From the NCBI GenBank assembly GCA_024685005.1, contig JAIKWF010000025.1, forward strand, positions 1-64,000: DNA of 64,000 nt, given 5' to 3'. Each line of letters starts with the position of its first letter. Position 1 is the stretch's first letter. Under the pieces are notes generated by a model, which saw only the letters and a program-made list of their open reading frames with translations, was not told the origin of the DNA and did no database searches. The position numbers and the translations under genes were made by a program. The DNA is from Lachnospiraceae bacterium. GTDB lineage: Bacteria > Bacillota > Clostridia > Lachnospirales > Lachnospiraceae. Shown here piece by piece: positions 39,101 through 48,778 of this stretch.

Positions 39101-42068
39101 GGGCGAAGTGAACTGGGACGAGCTTTTGAATACGCAGACAGGAGACTATGACGAAGAGGAGATCGCATCCCTGCTTCTGGGAGACCCTGTGGCTGTAACA
39201 ACAGAAGACGGACAGCAGGCTCTTATGATGGTGGAAGCTAATATTGCACCCCTTGCCATCGAGGAGATCGCAGCAGAAAACGACGATAAAGGAACGAGCT
39301 TTTCACATACCATCAACGTCGATGACCCTCAAAGCATTGCCGATGGCGAAAATGCAGTTCTGATCGTGGTACCTACCGATCAGACAAACATGACGAAAGA
39401 GAAGATCGATGCATTTGCACAGAGTCTTACCTGTAATGCGCCGACCCTGAATCTTGCTACTTCCGAAGCTGCTCTGGATGAAGGTAATTACAACGGTTAT
39501 GCCGGAACCCTGGAAACAGATGATGATGGCAACGTTACAAAGAGAGCTGTCTTTGTTTCCCTGACAAAAGAGGAGGCCGTCAATGCCAATGCATCCGGTA
39601 TCACCTTTAACGCAGACAGTGACTTCAGAATTGTGGGATTACAGAGTACGCCTGCTACGAATCTTGCGGTAGTAAAGAAGACGGAAAGCAGCGGAGATTA
39701 TCTGGATATTCAGGTAACCGATCCTGAAGAGAACAAAGAATACTGCCTCTACACCTATCTGGGAACGGAAAAAGAAGTAGAGGATGAAAACGGAAACATT
39801 CAAAAACAGATCGGAACCGATTATATGGTAGACAGCCGCACGCTGGATGCAAAAGCCCTGTCAGGTCCGATCAAGGTATCTTTGGCAGGACTGGATCTGG
39901 CACCCTCAGGTGAATATTACCAGACCGTAACCTTAGTGGAAAAGAAAAAAGTTACGGTAACGAATGAAGACGGAACCGAAGAAGAGATCGAAACAGAAGT
40001 ACCTGTTACCACCTGGCAGTCAGCCGCAGCCAGCGAATACGAGAACAAGCTGGAGCTTGCAGCACCCGAGGATGTGGATCTTACGCTTCTTGGAAATGAA
40101 TCCGTACGCGGAAGCTGGAGTGAGGTAGCGCACGCTGACGGTTACAAAGTGACCATCTATCAGGAGACAGAAGAAGGCGGCGTGAAGTCCTATGTAGATA
40201 CCGGCCGCGGCTTTACCTACAACACCGAGGACTTTACGGGAACGGAGGATACCCTTCCGATGCAGGGTCTGTCTTATGATGAAACCAGCCATACCTTCAG
40301 TCTGGATACCACACTGACCGCCAACGGCGAAAAGATCCTTACCGACGAAGACGGAAAAGAAGTAAGTGCGGAAACCGCAGGCGAATCCGTGACGCCCAAT
40401 GGCGATCAGGATGATGCCGTAATAGAGCTTACCCCCGGTAAGAACTACAAGATCGGCGTATCCGCCTTCAAGAAGTGCGAGGTGACAACGGACGGAGAGA
40501 CTTCTGAGTATGAAAAATTCGGAAGTGAAAAGCAGTCAGATTCAAAGCTCCTTCCGGAATATAAACCGGTAGACTTCAAAGTAAGTGCAATTGAAGGCTG
40601 GAATGACGGATGGTGGCATGAAGCAACCACAGAACTTAGTCAGGATGCAACAGGAACCTATTCCCATACCTTCAAAGGGGAAGAGGGAAGGACCCTGGAT
40701 ATTCAGATGAGCGGCCTGAAGGACAAAGACGGCCATGACGTTTCGGCTGATACAACCTTCAAGGTAACGAGACTGGATGCGGTAGATGATCAGGGAAACC
40801 CTGCAGAGATTCCCATGGCGTCAAGCAGCGATCCCGAAAAACCGAACACCTTCAGCATCAGTGACTTTGAAGGATCAGCCAGTCTGGAAGTCAAAGCCCT
40901 TTACAACCATGACGGCGTAACGGATGAGACCATCCGATATGTGAACCTGAATAAGGACAATACTGCACCTGTTGTTACCCTGGATCAGGAGGTGACTTAT
41001 ACAGAAAACGACGGAACCTTTAACCTGACCGGTATCACAGAGCCGGGATCAAAGGTGACTATGCTCTACACGAATCCGGAGAATCCGGAAGAAGAATTAA
41101 AGGTTACGGATATTTCCGTTGACGCTGAAGGCGCGTTTACCGTCACCGGCAAACTGGAAAACGGTGAAGCATCCAGGATCAGCAGCATTATTGCAACAGA
41201 TCCCGTTGGAAATGATTCCCAGCGTGCAAGTACGGTAGTGACCAGAAATGAGAACTTTGAGCACACCATCGTCTTTGAAGACGGATTCGGCAATGTACTT
41301 TCTACCCAGAGCGTTCTTCATGGCAAGGATGCCGTAGCGCCTGCAGCACCTTCCAAAGAAGGACTGGCCTTCGACGGTTGGGACAGAGAGTTTAAGAACG
41401 TACAGGCCAATATGGTCATCAAAGCCCTTTGGAAAGATGATCAGAGTGCAAAGCCTGTTACGGAACCCGAAAAGAAAAAAGAAAAACCCAATCCGAACCC
41501 TGCGCCCCAGCCTCAGAAGGATGATCCGAAACCCGAGGCGGCCGTAAAGGTCAGCAAGATCAATATCACCGGTATTTCCAAAAAGATCGCTGCCGGAAAG
41601 AAGATTCAGCTCACTGCTGAGGTACTTCCCGAAAATGCCGCGGATAAAAACGTGACATGGGAAAGCAGCAATCCCAAAGTGGCAACAGTGGATGCAAATG
41701 GCCTAGTTAAGATCGGCAAGAAAGCCGGCGGAAAGAAGGTGACCATCACTGCAACCGCCGCAGATGGATCCGGCATAAAGGCTGACTACAAGATCACCGT
41801 GATGAAAAAAGCCGTAAAGAAGCTGAAACTTTCCGGCAAAAAGAGTGTGAAGGCGGGCAGAAAGCTGAAACTGAAAGCGAAAGTAACGGCGCCCAAAGGA
41901 GCCAATACCAAGCTGAAATGGGAAAGCAGCAATCCTGCCATCGCCACGGTAAACAGCAAGGGTCTTGTGAAAGCAAATAAGAAAGCAAAAGGAAAGAAAG
42001 TGACCATTACGGTGATGACCACCGACGGCACCAACCTGAAAAAGAAACTGAAGATCAAGATCAAGTAA
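36174..42068 (+). CDS. Giant surface/adhesin-like protein (1964 aa) with InlB-B-like repeat, Big2 Ig-like domain and Lys-rich C-terminus
   Basis: Signal peptide MNKKRTKQFISILLAGILLLVQPASTFA; AFDGWDREFKNVQANMVIKALWK; VTWESSNPKVATVDANGLVKIGKKAGGKKVTITATAADGSG; no LPXTG. Confidence 0.92.
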   Translation: MNKKRTKQFISILLAGILLLVQPASTFAYIGAICPNNPEQVKYGNFVSGGAKYTYMENEYLHFDICIDDTKPEMSGTVAHTIPMVTLDKTYKNIDNAGRQVFKMETAPMSMDSVGQFQPGKYSKLSVMSAKVRTGNIHDTITTDWDTSGKSVDTFEMSADMAVDYYFIDHDEYVLTNYFKFVKLNEGNTGNGETVDIANTAVMYDENDETENWGVSCVGIFRNLSEVEESVLDENKPYGIFFRQNMDFEKFPAMGHDTIKESDYPNIAVNAQYYSPSCEISYMNISNGVAQTPDDAVWEVYSDSYAFASPFVATSGYYAYHAPYNEFADGYGVEGHHEAYPIAVSYAKNTLTTVGRAGNDPAYRLKRNDGKKDFIHECDALWGFRNLKEPKEEEGTTTNPDAFKIQGDAPYLCVFENGDKKGADGKQAHVVIPADTEDDIKRFEEKYGTCVAKYQGNYFSEVIKGETVYSFRDGSAAISPTIVASWSNPVVSGLKLHEDGTLDIDQSRVSLNAPTFKFYEPKEGGGLSFDSYDKTKGLALKIDPSKNNSYINIDIPGNGVSVKGVSLDTSGNLVFTGKFKINLFLAQMDMKKLGYGLNGKSEFVCNGVHAEGMLKVPKIPGKDKGEGEEKDASPSVLGFGGAKMHGEVNTFKGEEKYAFEFTMNIKSLFSTQAELELVRLKNGRLCPEHLYFEFKGEKPGMGVDIPPGTPVVTITGGGGGIDGLASTIDGNYVAIPPVVLTLVAYGEIVKVVDGKLTVKVGPSQLRLIGEDVGFKVGDESLKLIDSMYAGVYLNGKEVTYTSKDELIGTRTYRGVAFGGEMGLGIKIFNYSDEDIENETNSMKKASKMFAKDFNGTIRAKVALSAETCVANAVDDPQFCYVYLGSTGSAHASLCVPEAVPLFGGKSLAGAGLDYKIGAQTAFQTGNGTASASAFFRNLSLSGGIAATGSFIGCYGRVIYLFPQNEIKTQGSAFHELGEVNWDELLNTQTGDYDEEEIASLLLGDPVAVTTEDGQQALMMVEANIAPLAIEEIAAENDDKGTSFSHTINVDDPQSIADGENAVLIVVPTDQTNMTKEKIDAFAQSLTCNAPTLNLATSEAALDEGNYNGYAGTLETDDDGNVTKRAVFVSLTKEEAVNANASGITFNADSDFRIVGLQSTPATNLAVVKKTESSGDYLDIQVTDPEENKEYCLYTYLGTEKEVEDENGNIQKQIGTDYMVDSRTLDAKALSGPIKVSLAGLDLAPSGEYYQTVTLVEKKKVTVTNEDGTEEEIETEVPVTTWQSAAASEYENKLELAAPEDVDLTLLGNESVRGSWSEVAHADGYKVTIYQETEEGGVKSYVDTGRGFTYNTEDFTGTEDTLPMQGLSYDETSHTFSLDTTLTANGEKILTDEDGKEVSAETAGESVTPNGDQDDAVIELTPGKNYKIGVSAFKKCEVTTDGETSEYEKFGSEKQSDSKLLPEYKPVDFKVSAIEGWNDGWWHEATTELSQDATGTYSHTFKGEEGRTLDIQMSGLKDKDGHDVSADTTFKVTRLDAVDDQGNPAEIPMASSSDPEKPNTFSISDFEGSASLEVKALYNHDGVTDETIRYVNLNKDNTAPVVTLDQEVTYTENDGTFNLTGITEPGSKVTMLYTNPENPEEELKVTDISVDAEGAFTVTGKLENGEASRISSIIATDPVGNDSQRASTVVTRNENFEHTIVFEDGFGNVLSTQSVLHGKDAVAPAAPSKEGLAFDGWDREFKNVQANMVIKALWKDDQSAKPVTEPEKKKEKPNPNPAPQPQKDDPKPEAAVKVSKINITGISKKIAAGKKIQLTAEVLPENAADKNVTWESSNPKVATVDANGLVKIGKKAGGKKVTITATAADGSGIKADYKITVMKKAVKKLKLSGKKSVKAGRKLKLKAKVTAPKGANTKLKWESSNPAIATVNSKGLVKANKKAKGKKVTITVMTTDGTNLKKKLKIKIK

Positions 42069-42088
42069 TTTTTCCTTTAAAAAGGGAC

Positions 42089-42117
42089 TTGCAAGAGCTA
42101 TGAAACTGTGCTATTGT
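42089..42117 (+). promoter_or_regulatory. Putative promoter of the rimP-nusA operon (TTGCAA-N17-TATTGT)
   Basis: -35 42089-42094, 17-bp spacer, -10 42112-42117. Confidence 0.45.
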
Positions 42118-42141
42118 ATGTAATGTAGTCAGTTGATTGTG

Positions 42142-42169
42142 AAAAGTGGACCGGAGAGGTCCACTTTTT
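42142..42169 (+). terminator. Intrinsic terminator/attenuator hairpin upstream of rimP (AAAAGTGGACC-GGAGA-GGTCCACTTTTT)
   Basis: Strong 11-bp stem, 5-nt loop, T tract; about 45 bp before rimP. Confidence 0.8.
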
Positions 42170-42213
42170 GCATGTTTGATCAATTCGTGTGACGGTCAAA
42201 AGGAGAGGCGTAT

Positions 42214-42678
42214 ATGTCGAGAAAAGAGACCTACGAAGCAAAAGCCGAGGAGCTGATCACTCCCATCCTTACGGAGAACGGTTTTGAGCTTTGCGACATG
42301 GAATATGTCAAGGAAGCGGGAAGCTGGTATCTGCGTGCCTACATTGACAAGGAAGGCGGCATTACCATAGAGGACTGCGAACTGGTAAGCAGAGCATTTT
42401 CGGATCTGCTGGATCAGGAAGACTTTATAGAGGAATCCTACATTCTGGAAGTCAGCTCCCCGGGACTGCTTCGCCCCTTGAAAAAGGACCGGGATTTTCA
42501 AAGGAAGATGGGAGAAGAGCTGGAGATCAAAACCTATGCTGCAGTTGACGGCAAAAAGGATTTTACCGGCGTTCTGACAGCCTTTGATAAGGACAGCATC
42601 ACACTTCAGACAGAAGAAGGCGAGCGGACCTGGAAGAGAAGCGAGCTTGCCCTTGTCAGACCATATGTGGAATTTTAA
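42214..42678 (+). CDS. rimP: Ribosome maturation factor RimP
   Basis: FELCDMEYVKEAGSWYLRAYIDKEGGITIEDCELVSRAFSDLLD...SYILEVSSPGLLRPLKK; upstream of nusA. Confidence 0.96.
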   Translation: MSRKETYEAKAEELITPILTENGFELCDMEYVKEAGSWYLRAYIDKEGGITIEDCELVSRAFSDLLDQEDFIEESYILEVSSPGLLRPLKKDRDFQRKMGEELEIKTYAAVDGKKDFTGVLTAFDKDSITLQTEEGERTWKRSELALVRPYVEF

Positions 42679-42721
42679 GCAGAAAACAGCTTTTGTACAT
42701 TCATTTTAGGAGGAGAAAAAA

Positions 42722-43963
42722 ATGAACAGCGAACTTTTGGAAGCGATCAATCTACTCGAGAAGGAAAAAGGCATCAGCAGAGAGACTCTGTTCGAAGCAG
42801 TAGAGAGTTCATTGGAAAATGCTTACAAGAATCACTACGGAAAAGGGGATATGGGACGTGCCGAGAACGGTAAGGCCGTAGTGGACAGACAGACGGGAGA
42901 TTACAAGATCTACTCCGTAAAAGAGGTTGTTGAAACGGAGGATGACATTTTTTCCGATATCCTGCAGATTTCCCTGGAGGATGCAAAACGATATGACAAA
43001 AATGCAGTCATCGGCGGAACCGTTGATGTGGAAGTGCAGTCCCGTGAGTTTTCCAGAATCGCAGCACAGAATGCAAAGAACAGCATTTTGCAGAAGATTC
43101 GCGAAGAAGAAAGAGTTGTGATCTACAACCAGTTTAATGAAAAAGAGAAAAACATCGTTACCGGTGTGGTTCAGAGAGATACCGGCCGCGGACTGATCAT
43201 CAATCTGGGCAGGATCGATGCCACCTTAAGCGAGAAAGAGATGGTTAAGACCGAGCGTTTCAGACCCGGCGACCGGATCAAAGTGTATGTGGTGGAAGTA
43301 CGCAATACCACCAAGGGACCCCGTATCATGGTTTCCAGAACCCATCCGGATCTGGTGAGAAAGCTTTTTGAGTCGGAAGTGACCGAGATCGCTGACGGAA
43401 CCGTACAGATCAAGGCCATCGCAAGAGAGGCCGGCAGCCGTTCCAAGATGGCAGTCTGGAGTGAGAATCCCGACGTGGATCCCGTAGGAGCCTGCGTAGG
43501 TATGAACGGTGCCAGAGTCAATTCCATCGTAGATGAGCTCAGAGGCGAGAAGATCGATATCATCAACTGGGATGAGAACCCCGGTCAGCTGATCCAGAAC
43601 GCTCTTTCCCCGGCAAAGATCGTTTACGTGTTCGCCGATCCCGAGGAAAAGACTGCAAAGGTAGTAGTACCCGATTATCAGCTTTCCCTTGCCATCGGTA
43701 AGGAAGGCCAGAATGCCCGTCTTGCCGCAAGACTGACAGGCTATAAGATCGACATCAAGTCAGAGACCCAGGCCAAAGATGCACCCGGCTTCCGTCCCGA
43801 AGATTATATGGACTATGATGACGAGTATGATGAGGAATACGAAGGCGAGTACGAAGAAGAGCAGTACGAGGAAGCCTATGAAGAAGAGCCTGCTTCAGAG
43901 GAAGCTTATGAGGAAGCTGAGCAGGATTCCGAGCAGGAAGATACGGATTCCGAAGAAGCATAA
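42722..43963 (+). CDS. nusA: Transcription termination/antitermination protein NusA with acidic C-terminal tail
   Basis: S1 and KH regions (DPVGACVGMNGARVNSIVDELRGEKIDIINW; LSLAIGKEGQNARLAARLTGYKIDIKSE); tail DDEYDEEYEGEYEEEQYEE. Confidence 0.97.
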   Translation: MNSELLEAINLLEKEKGISRETLFEAVESSLENAYKNHYGKGDMGRAENGKAVVDRQTGDYKIYSVKEVVETEDDIFSDILQISLEDAKRYDKNAVIGGTVDVEVQSREFSRIAAQNAKNSILQKIREEERVVIYNQFNEKEKNIVTGVVQRDTGRGLIINLGRIDATLSEKEMVKTERFRPGDRIKVYVVEVRNTTKGPRIMVSRTHPDLVRKLFESEVTEIADGTVQIKAIAREAGSRSKMAVWSENPDVDPVGACVGMNGARVNSIVDELRGEKIDIINWDENPGQLIQNALSPAKIVYVFADPEEKTAKVVVPDYQLSLAIGKEGQNARLAARLTGYKIDIKSETQAKDAPGFRPEDYMDYDDEYDEEYEGEYEEEQYEEAYEEEPASEEAYEEAEQDSEQEDTDSEEA

Positions 43964-43977
43964 AGAGGCAGCATAAC

Positions 43978-44244
43978 ATGGAAAAAAAGAAACCCGAAAG
44001 GCAGTGTATCGGCTGCGGAGAGAAAAAACCGAAGCAGGAACTGATCCGCGTGGTCAGAACGCCGGAGGGGCAATTTGTCTTGGATGAAACGGGCAGGTGC
44101 AACGGCCGCGGTGCTTATATCTGCAAGGACACAGGATGTCTTGCAAAGGCAAGGAAGAAAAGAGCACTTTCCCGAAGCTTTTCGCAGGAGGTTTCCGAAG
44201 AGGTGTGGAACCTTTTGGAAGAGGAAATGCAAAAGCTTGTTTGA
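43978..44244 (+). CDS. rnpM: YlxR/RnpM-family nucleic-acid-binding protein
   Basis: RQCIGCGEKKPKQELIRVVR...GRCNGRGAYICKDTGCLAKARKKRALSRSF. Confidence 0.93.
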   Translation: MEKKKPERQCIGCGEKKPKQELIRVVRTPEGQFVLDETGRCNGRGAYICKDTGCLAKARKKRALSRSFSQEVSEEVWNLLEEEMQKLV

Positions 44245-44272
44245 CAGTGTAACGCAAAGCAAAGGATGAAGA

Positions 44273-44587
44273 ATGGAAAAAAAGATCTTATCCTTCCTTG
44301 GACTGGCCAATCGGGCGGGGAAGGTCGCAAGCGGCGAGTTTTCTGCCGAAGCGGCCGTCAAGGATCGAAAAGCAAAGCTGGTGATCATAGCAGCGGATGC
44401 TTCAGACAATACAAAAAAACTGTTTCATGACAAAAGCAGTTATTATGGGATCCCGATACTGACATTCGGGACAAAAGAAACGCTGGGAGGAGCCATAGGC
44501 AAGCAGATGCGGGCCTCGCTGGCGATCCTGGATGAGGGCTTTGCGGAAAAACTGAAAGAAATGATACAAAAGCAGGAGGTAAAATAG
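44273..44587 (+). CDS. Ribosomal L7Ae/L30e-like protein YlxQ
   Basis: ILSFLGLANRAGKVASGEFSAEAAVKDRKAKLVIIAADASDNTKKLF. Confidence 0.9.
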   Translation: MEKKILSFLGLANRAGKVASGEFSAEAAVKDRKAKLVIIAADASDNTKKLFHDKSSYYGIPILTFGTKETLGGAIGKQMRASLAILDEGFAEKLKEMIQKQEVK

Positions 44588-47326
44588 ATGGCAAAATTGA
44601 AGTTGAAAGAATTGGCACAGGAGCTTGGGATCAGTAATGACGATGCCAAGAAGATCCTGGTGGAGAACGGACGGGAGAAAAATTATACCCGCCTTACGAT
44701 TGCCTCCGCGCTGGAAGAGGAAGATATCGAACTTTTGAGAAAGAAAGCAGGCAGCGCTAAGGCGCCGGAGAAAAAAGAGAACGCACCGGCAGAGCAGAAG
44801 GCTGAGAAAGCACCCGCTCCCGCAGCTGAGAAAAAGGAAGCTGCAGCGGAGGAAAAGAAACAGCAGACACCTCAGGGTAAGCCCGCTGCACCTGCGCAGC
44901 CCCAGCAGGGAGCCGGACAGGGAGCACCTGTAAAGAAAAAGAAGAAGAGCATTATTTTTGTCAATAATGCAGCAGGCGCACAGGGCAGAGGAAATCAGCA
45001 AAGAAGCGGACAGAATCAGCAAAGAGGCAACAGACCGGGACAGCCTCATCAGATCATCCGTCCCACCATTAAGCCCGGTGCCATTGTAGGAACACCCCGT
45101 CCCGCTCAGCCGCAGCAGGGCGTAAAGAAGAACGCGCCCGAGAAGAAAGAGCAGGATGTGATCCGTAACCAGCAGACAGCTCCCGCACCGAAAGGAGAGC
45201 AGAGAAATGTCGAGAAGAGAGAAGAGATCAAAACGGTCAGAACAAATGATCAGGGCAGCAGAAACAGGTCTGAAGGCGTACAGAATCGCCCAGCTCCTGG
45301 CAGGAGCTTTAGCAATCCTGATCGCCCTTCGCGCAGCGATGGAGGATCGCAGGGTGGATCCAGAAAGAATCAGGGTGGTAACAAATTCGGTGAAGGGAAC
45401 AGCCAGCAGGGTGAAAGAGGCGGTGAAGGCAAAGACAAAAGACGCCTGAAAGACAATGGCCGCAAGAGAGGCAACAACCGTTTCTTCGAAGAAGAGGAAG
45501 AGACTGTAAAGACCAAGAATAAAGCAGGCAGATTCATCAAGCCTGAGAAGAAGCCCGAACCGGAAGAAGAGAAGATCAAAGTGATCACCATTCCCGAGAT
45601 GATCACCATTAAAGATCTGGCAGATAAAATGAAAGTCCGTGCATCGGAGATCATCAAGAAGCTCTTTATGCAGGGCCAGATCATGACGGTAAATCAGGAG
45701 GTTGATTTTGAGACCGCCGAGAATATCGCTATTGAATACGAGATCATCTGCGAGAAAGAAGAAGTTGTGGATGTGATCGAAGAGCTTTTGAAGGAGGATG
45801 AAGAGGATGAAAAACTTCTTCAGCCCCGTCCCCCCGTTATCTGCGTAATGGGTCACGTTGACCACGGTAAAACATCCCTTCTGGATGCCATCCGTAAGAC
45901 CAACGTAACAGACAGAGAGGCAGGCGGTATCACCCAGCATATCGGTGCATATATGGTTAAGATCAATGACCAGAAGATCACCTTCCTTGATACGCCGGGA
46001 CATGAAGCATTTACCGCTATGCGTATGCGAGGTGCTAACTCCACGGATATTGCCATCCTGGTAGTAGCAGCTGATGACGGCGTAATGCCCCAGACAGTTG
46101 AGGCTATCAACCATGCAAAAGCAGCAGGCATCGAGATCATCGTTGCAGTTAACAAGATCGACCGTCCCAATGCGAATATCGACAGAGTAAAACAGGAGCT
46201 TACCGAGTATGAGCTGATCCCCACCGACTGGGGCGGATCTACCGAGTTTGTACCTGTATCCGCTAAGACGGGAGAAGGCATCGACACCCTTCTTGAGACC
46301 ATCATCCTTACCGCTGAGATCTTAGAGCTTCGGGCTAACCCCAACAGAATGGGAAGAGGTCTGGTCATCGAGGCAGAGCTGGATAAGGGAAGAGGTCCTG
46401 TGGCTACCGTACTGGTACAGAAGGGTACGCTGAAAGTCGGCGACTACATCTCAGCAGGCATTGCCCACGGAAGAGTCCGTGCCATGGTGGATGATAAGGG
46501 ACGCCGCGTAAAAGAAGCAAAACCCTCCACACCCGTGGAGATCCTGGGACTTTCCGACGTGCCCAACGCCGGCGAGATCTTTATCGCACATGCAAATGAT
46601 AAAGAAGCCAAGTCCTATGCGGACGTATTCGAATCCCAGAATAAGATGAAGAAGATCGAAGAGACCAAATCCAAAATGTCTCTGGATGATCTTTTTGCCA
46701 AGATTCAGGAAGGCAACCTGAAGGAACTGAACCTGATCGTAAAGGCAGACGTTCAGGGTAGTGTAGAGGCAGTAAAACAGAGCCTGATGAAGCTGTCCAA
46801 CGACGAAGTTGTTGTAAAATGCATCCACGGCGGCGTAGGTGCCATCAACGAATCCGATGTGATCCTGGCCAGCGCATCTTCCGCTATCATCATCGGATTT
46901 AACGTACGTCCCGATGCAATGGCAAAGGCAACAGCCGAAAGAGAAGGCGTGGACATCAGACTTTACAAGGTTATCTATCAGGCTATCGAAGATGTGGAAG
47001 CAGCCATGAAGGGTATGCTGGATCCTATCTTTGAAGAGCAGGTGATCGGACATGCGGAAGTACGCCAGATCTTCAAGGCATCCGCAGTAGGTAATATCGC
47101 CGGATCCTATGTCCTTGACGGAAGATTTGAGCGTGACTGCAAGATCCGTATCACAAGAGAGGGCGATCAGATCTACGAAGGAACCCTGGCATCCCTGAAG
47201 CGTTTCAAAGACGATGTTAAGGAAGTGAAAGCAGGCTTCGAATGCGGACTTGTATTCGACGGCTTTGACCAGATACAGGAGATGGATATCGTAGAGGCCT
47301 ACATCATGGTAGAAGTACCCAGGTAA
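44588..47326 (+). CDS. infB: Translation initiation factor IF-2
   Basis: [16 protein letters not shown]-type G1 ([23 protein letters not shown]), [26 protein letters not shown]; long KAPE/Q-rich N-terminus. Confidence 0.98.
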   Translation: MAKLKLKELAQELGISNDDAKKILVENGREKNYTRLTIASALEEEDIELLRKKAGSAKAPEKKENAPAEQKAEKAPAPAAEKKEAAAEEKKQQTPQGKPAAPAQPQQGAGQGAPVKKKKKSIIFVNNAAGAQGRGNQQRSGQNQQRGNRPGQPHQIIRPTIKPGAIVGTPRPAQPQQGVKKNAPEKKEQDVIRNQQTAPAPKGEQRNVEKREEIKTVRTNDQGSRNRSEGVQNRPAPGRSFSNPDRPSRSDGGSQGGSRKNQGGNKFGEGNSQQGERGGEGKDKRRLKDNGRKRGNNRFFEEEEETVKTKNKAGRFIKPEKKPEPEEEKIKVITIPEMITIKDLADKMKVRASEIIKKLFMQGQIMTVNQEVDFETAENIAIEYEIICEKEEVVDVIEELLKEDEEDEKLLQPRPPVICVMGHVDHGKTSLLDAIRKTNVTDREAGGITQHIGAYMVKINDQKITFLDTPGHEAFTAMRMRGANSTDIAILVVAADDGVMPQTVEAINHAKAAGIEIIVAVNKIDRPNANIDRVKQELTEYELIPTDWGGSTEFVPVSAKTGEGIDTLLETIILTAEILELRANPNRMGRGLVIEAELDKGRGPVATVLVQKGTLKVGDYISAGIAHGRVRAMVDDKGRRVKEAKPSTPVEILGLSDVPNAGEIFIAHANDKEAKSYADVFESQNKMKKIEETKSKMSLDDLFAKIQEGNLKELNLIVKADVQGSVEAVKQSLMKLSNDEVVVKCIHGGVGAINESDVILASASSAIIIGFNVRPDAMAKATAEREGVDIRLYKVIYQAIEDVEAAMKGMLDPIFEEQVIGHAEVRQIFKASAVGNIAGSYVLDGRFERDCKIRITREGDQIYEGTLASLKRFKDDVKEVKAGFECGLVFDGFDQIQEMDIVEAYIMVEVPR

Positions 47327-47367
47327 TTATGTAAACCGAGGAAAATGGCGTTTACGAGGAAACAGCA

Positions 47368-47748
47368 ATGAGAAAAAACAGTGTTAAGAATACCCGCATT
47401 GATGCGGAAGTCCAGCGTGAGCTGGCATCCATCATCAGGGACTTAAAAGATCCCCGGATCAGCCCCATGACCAGCATTACAAGTGTGGCTGTGACGCCGG
47501 ACCTGAAGCAGTGCAAGGCATACATTTCCGTCCTTGGAGACGACGAAGAGCTTGCCCGCACTGTGGAAGGACTTAAGAGCGCAGAGGGATTTGTCAGAAG
47601 AGAACTGGCGTCCAGGATCAATCTGCGCAACACCCCCCAGATCCAGTTTGTGGGAGATGCGTCCATAGCATACGGGATCAACATGTCCAAGAAGATCGAT
47701 GAAGTGATCGCCAAGGACGGAAGAAAAGAGGATTCTTTTCCGGAATAG
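47368..47748 (+). CDS. rbfA: 30S ribosome-binding factor RbfA
   Basis: RIDAEVQRELASIIRDLKDPRISPMTSITSVAVTPDLKQCKAYISVLG. Confidence 0.95.
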   Translation: MRKNSVKNTRIDAEVQRELASIIRDLKDPRISPMTSITSVAVTPDLKQCKAYISVLGDDEELARTVEGLKSAEGFVRRELASRINLRNTPQIQFVGDASIAYGINMSKKIDEVIAKDGRKEDSFPE

Positions 47749-47761
47749 GGAGGGAATAAAT

Positions 47762-48724
47762 ATGATAGATATTTTAAAGGAATGCCGGGGAGCAAAAAAG
47801 ATCGCCATTACAGGCCACACCAATCCGGATGGGGACTGTATCGGATCTACTCTGGCACTCTGGCAGTTTTTACAAAAAGCGCTTCCGGAAACGGAAAGCT
47901 GTGTTATGATCGAACAACCGGACCCTTCATACAGTGTTATTAAGGGGATTGACCGTATCGTAACCGACTACAGTGAGGATACGGTGTATGACGTGGTATT
48001 TGTCCTGGACAGCGTCACCGACAGGTGCGGTGAGGCAAACAAATACGTGGAGAGTGCCAAAAAAGTCATTAATATCGATCATCATATCAGCAATCCCGGA
48101 CAGGGAGATGTGAGCTACGTAGTACCCGAGGCTTCCTCCTGCGGAGAAGTACTTTACGAGGTACTATGCAGCAAAGAAGAGTATAAGGCACTGATCGACA
48201 AAGACATCGCTTTATCGATCTATGTTGCCATCATTCATGATACCGGTGTGCTCCAGTATTCCAATACTTCGCCCAAAACCCTTCGGGTGGTGGCAGATTT
48301 GATTTCCTTCGGCTTTGATTTTCCGAAGCTGATCGATAAGACATTTTATGAGAATACCTATGTACAGTCCCAGGTCCTCGGAAGAGCGCTGTTAGAAGCC
48401 TTTCCCCTTTTGGACGGACAGGTTATGGTATCCCGCATGGATACAAGGACCATGGGATTCTACGGCGCAGTGAAATCGGATCTTTCCGGTATTGTAAACC
48501 AGCTGCGGATTATCAAAGGCGTTAAGGTGGCCATCTTTATTTATGAAGTGGGTCCCCAGGAGCACAAAGTCAGCCTTCGGTCCAGCAGTGATGACTGCAA
48601 TGTGGCGGAAGTTGCGGCAGCCTTTGGCGGCGGCGGACACATCAGAGCCGCAGGCTGCAATCTGAACGGAAACTTTTATGATGTATTAAATGCGATCATG
48701 GAAAAAGTAGAGGCTATCCTGTAA
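47762..48724 (+). CDS. nrnA: DHH-family phosphoesterase (NrnA/PAP phosphatase-like)
   Basis: ITGHTNPDGDCIGS, NIDHHISN, GGGGHIRAAG; position after rbfA. Confidence 0.93.
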   Translation: MIDILKECRGAKKIAITGHTNPDGDCIGSTLALWQFLQKALPETESCVMIEQPDPSYSVIKGIDRIVTDYSEDTVYDVVFVLDSVTDRCGEANKYVESAKKVINIDHHISNPGQGDVSYVVPEASSCGEVLYEVLCSKEEYKALIDKDIALSIYVAIIHDTGVLQYSNTSPKTLRVVADLISFGFDFPKLIDKTFYENTYVQSQVLGRALLEAFPLLDGQVMVSRMDTRTMGFYGAVKSDLSGIVNQLRIIKGVKVAIFIYEVGPQEHKVSLRSSSDDCNVAEVAAAFGGGGHIRAAGCNLNGNFYDVLNAIMEKVEAIL

Positions 48725-48778
48725 TCGGAGCCTCTATCTTTCTTTCGAAATAAAAACGGAAAAGCCACGGGATATAGT

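Noticed and set aside
44402-46114. 570-aa minus-strand ORF opposite infB
   Set aside because: Shadow of the IF-2 Lys/Glu/Pro-rich N-terminus and G domain; no independent evidence.
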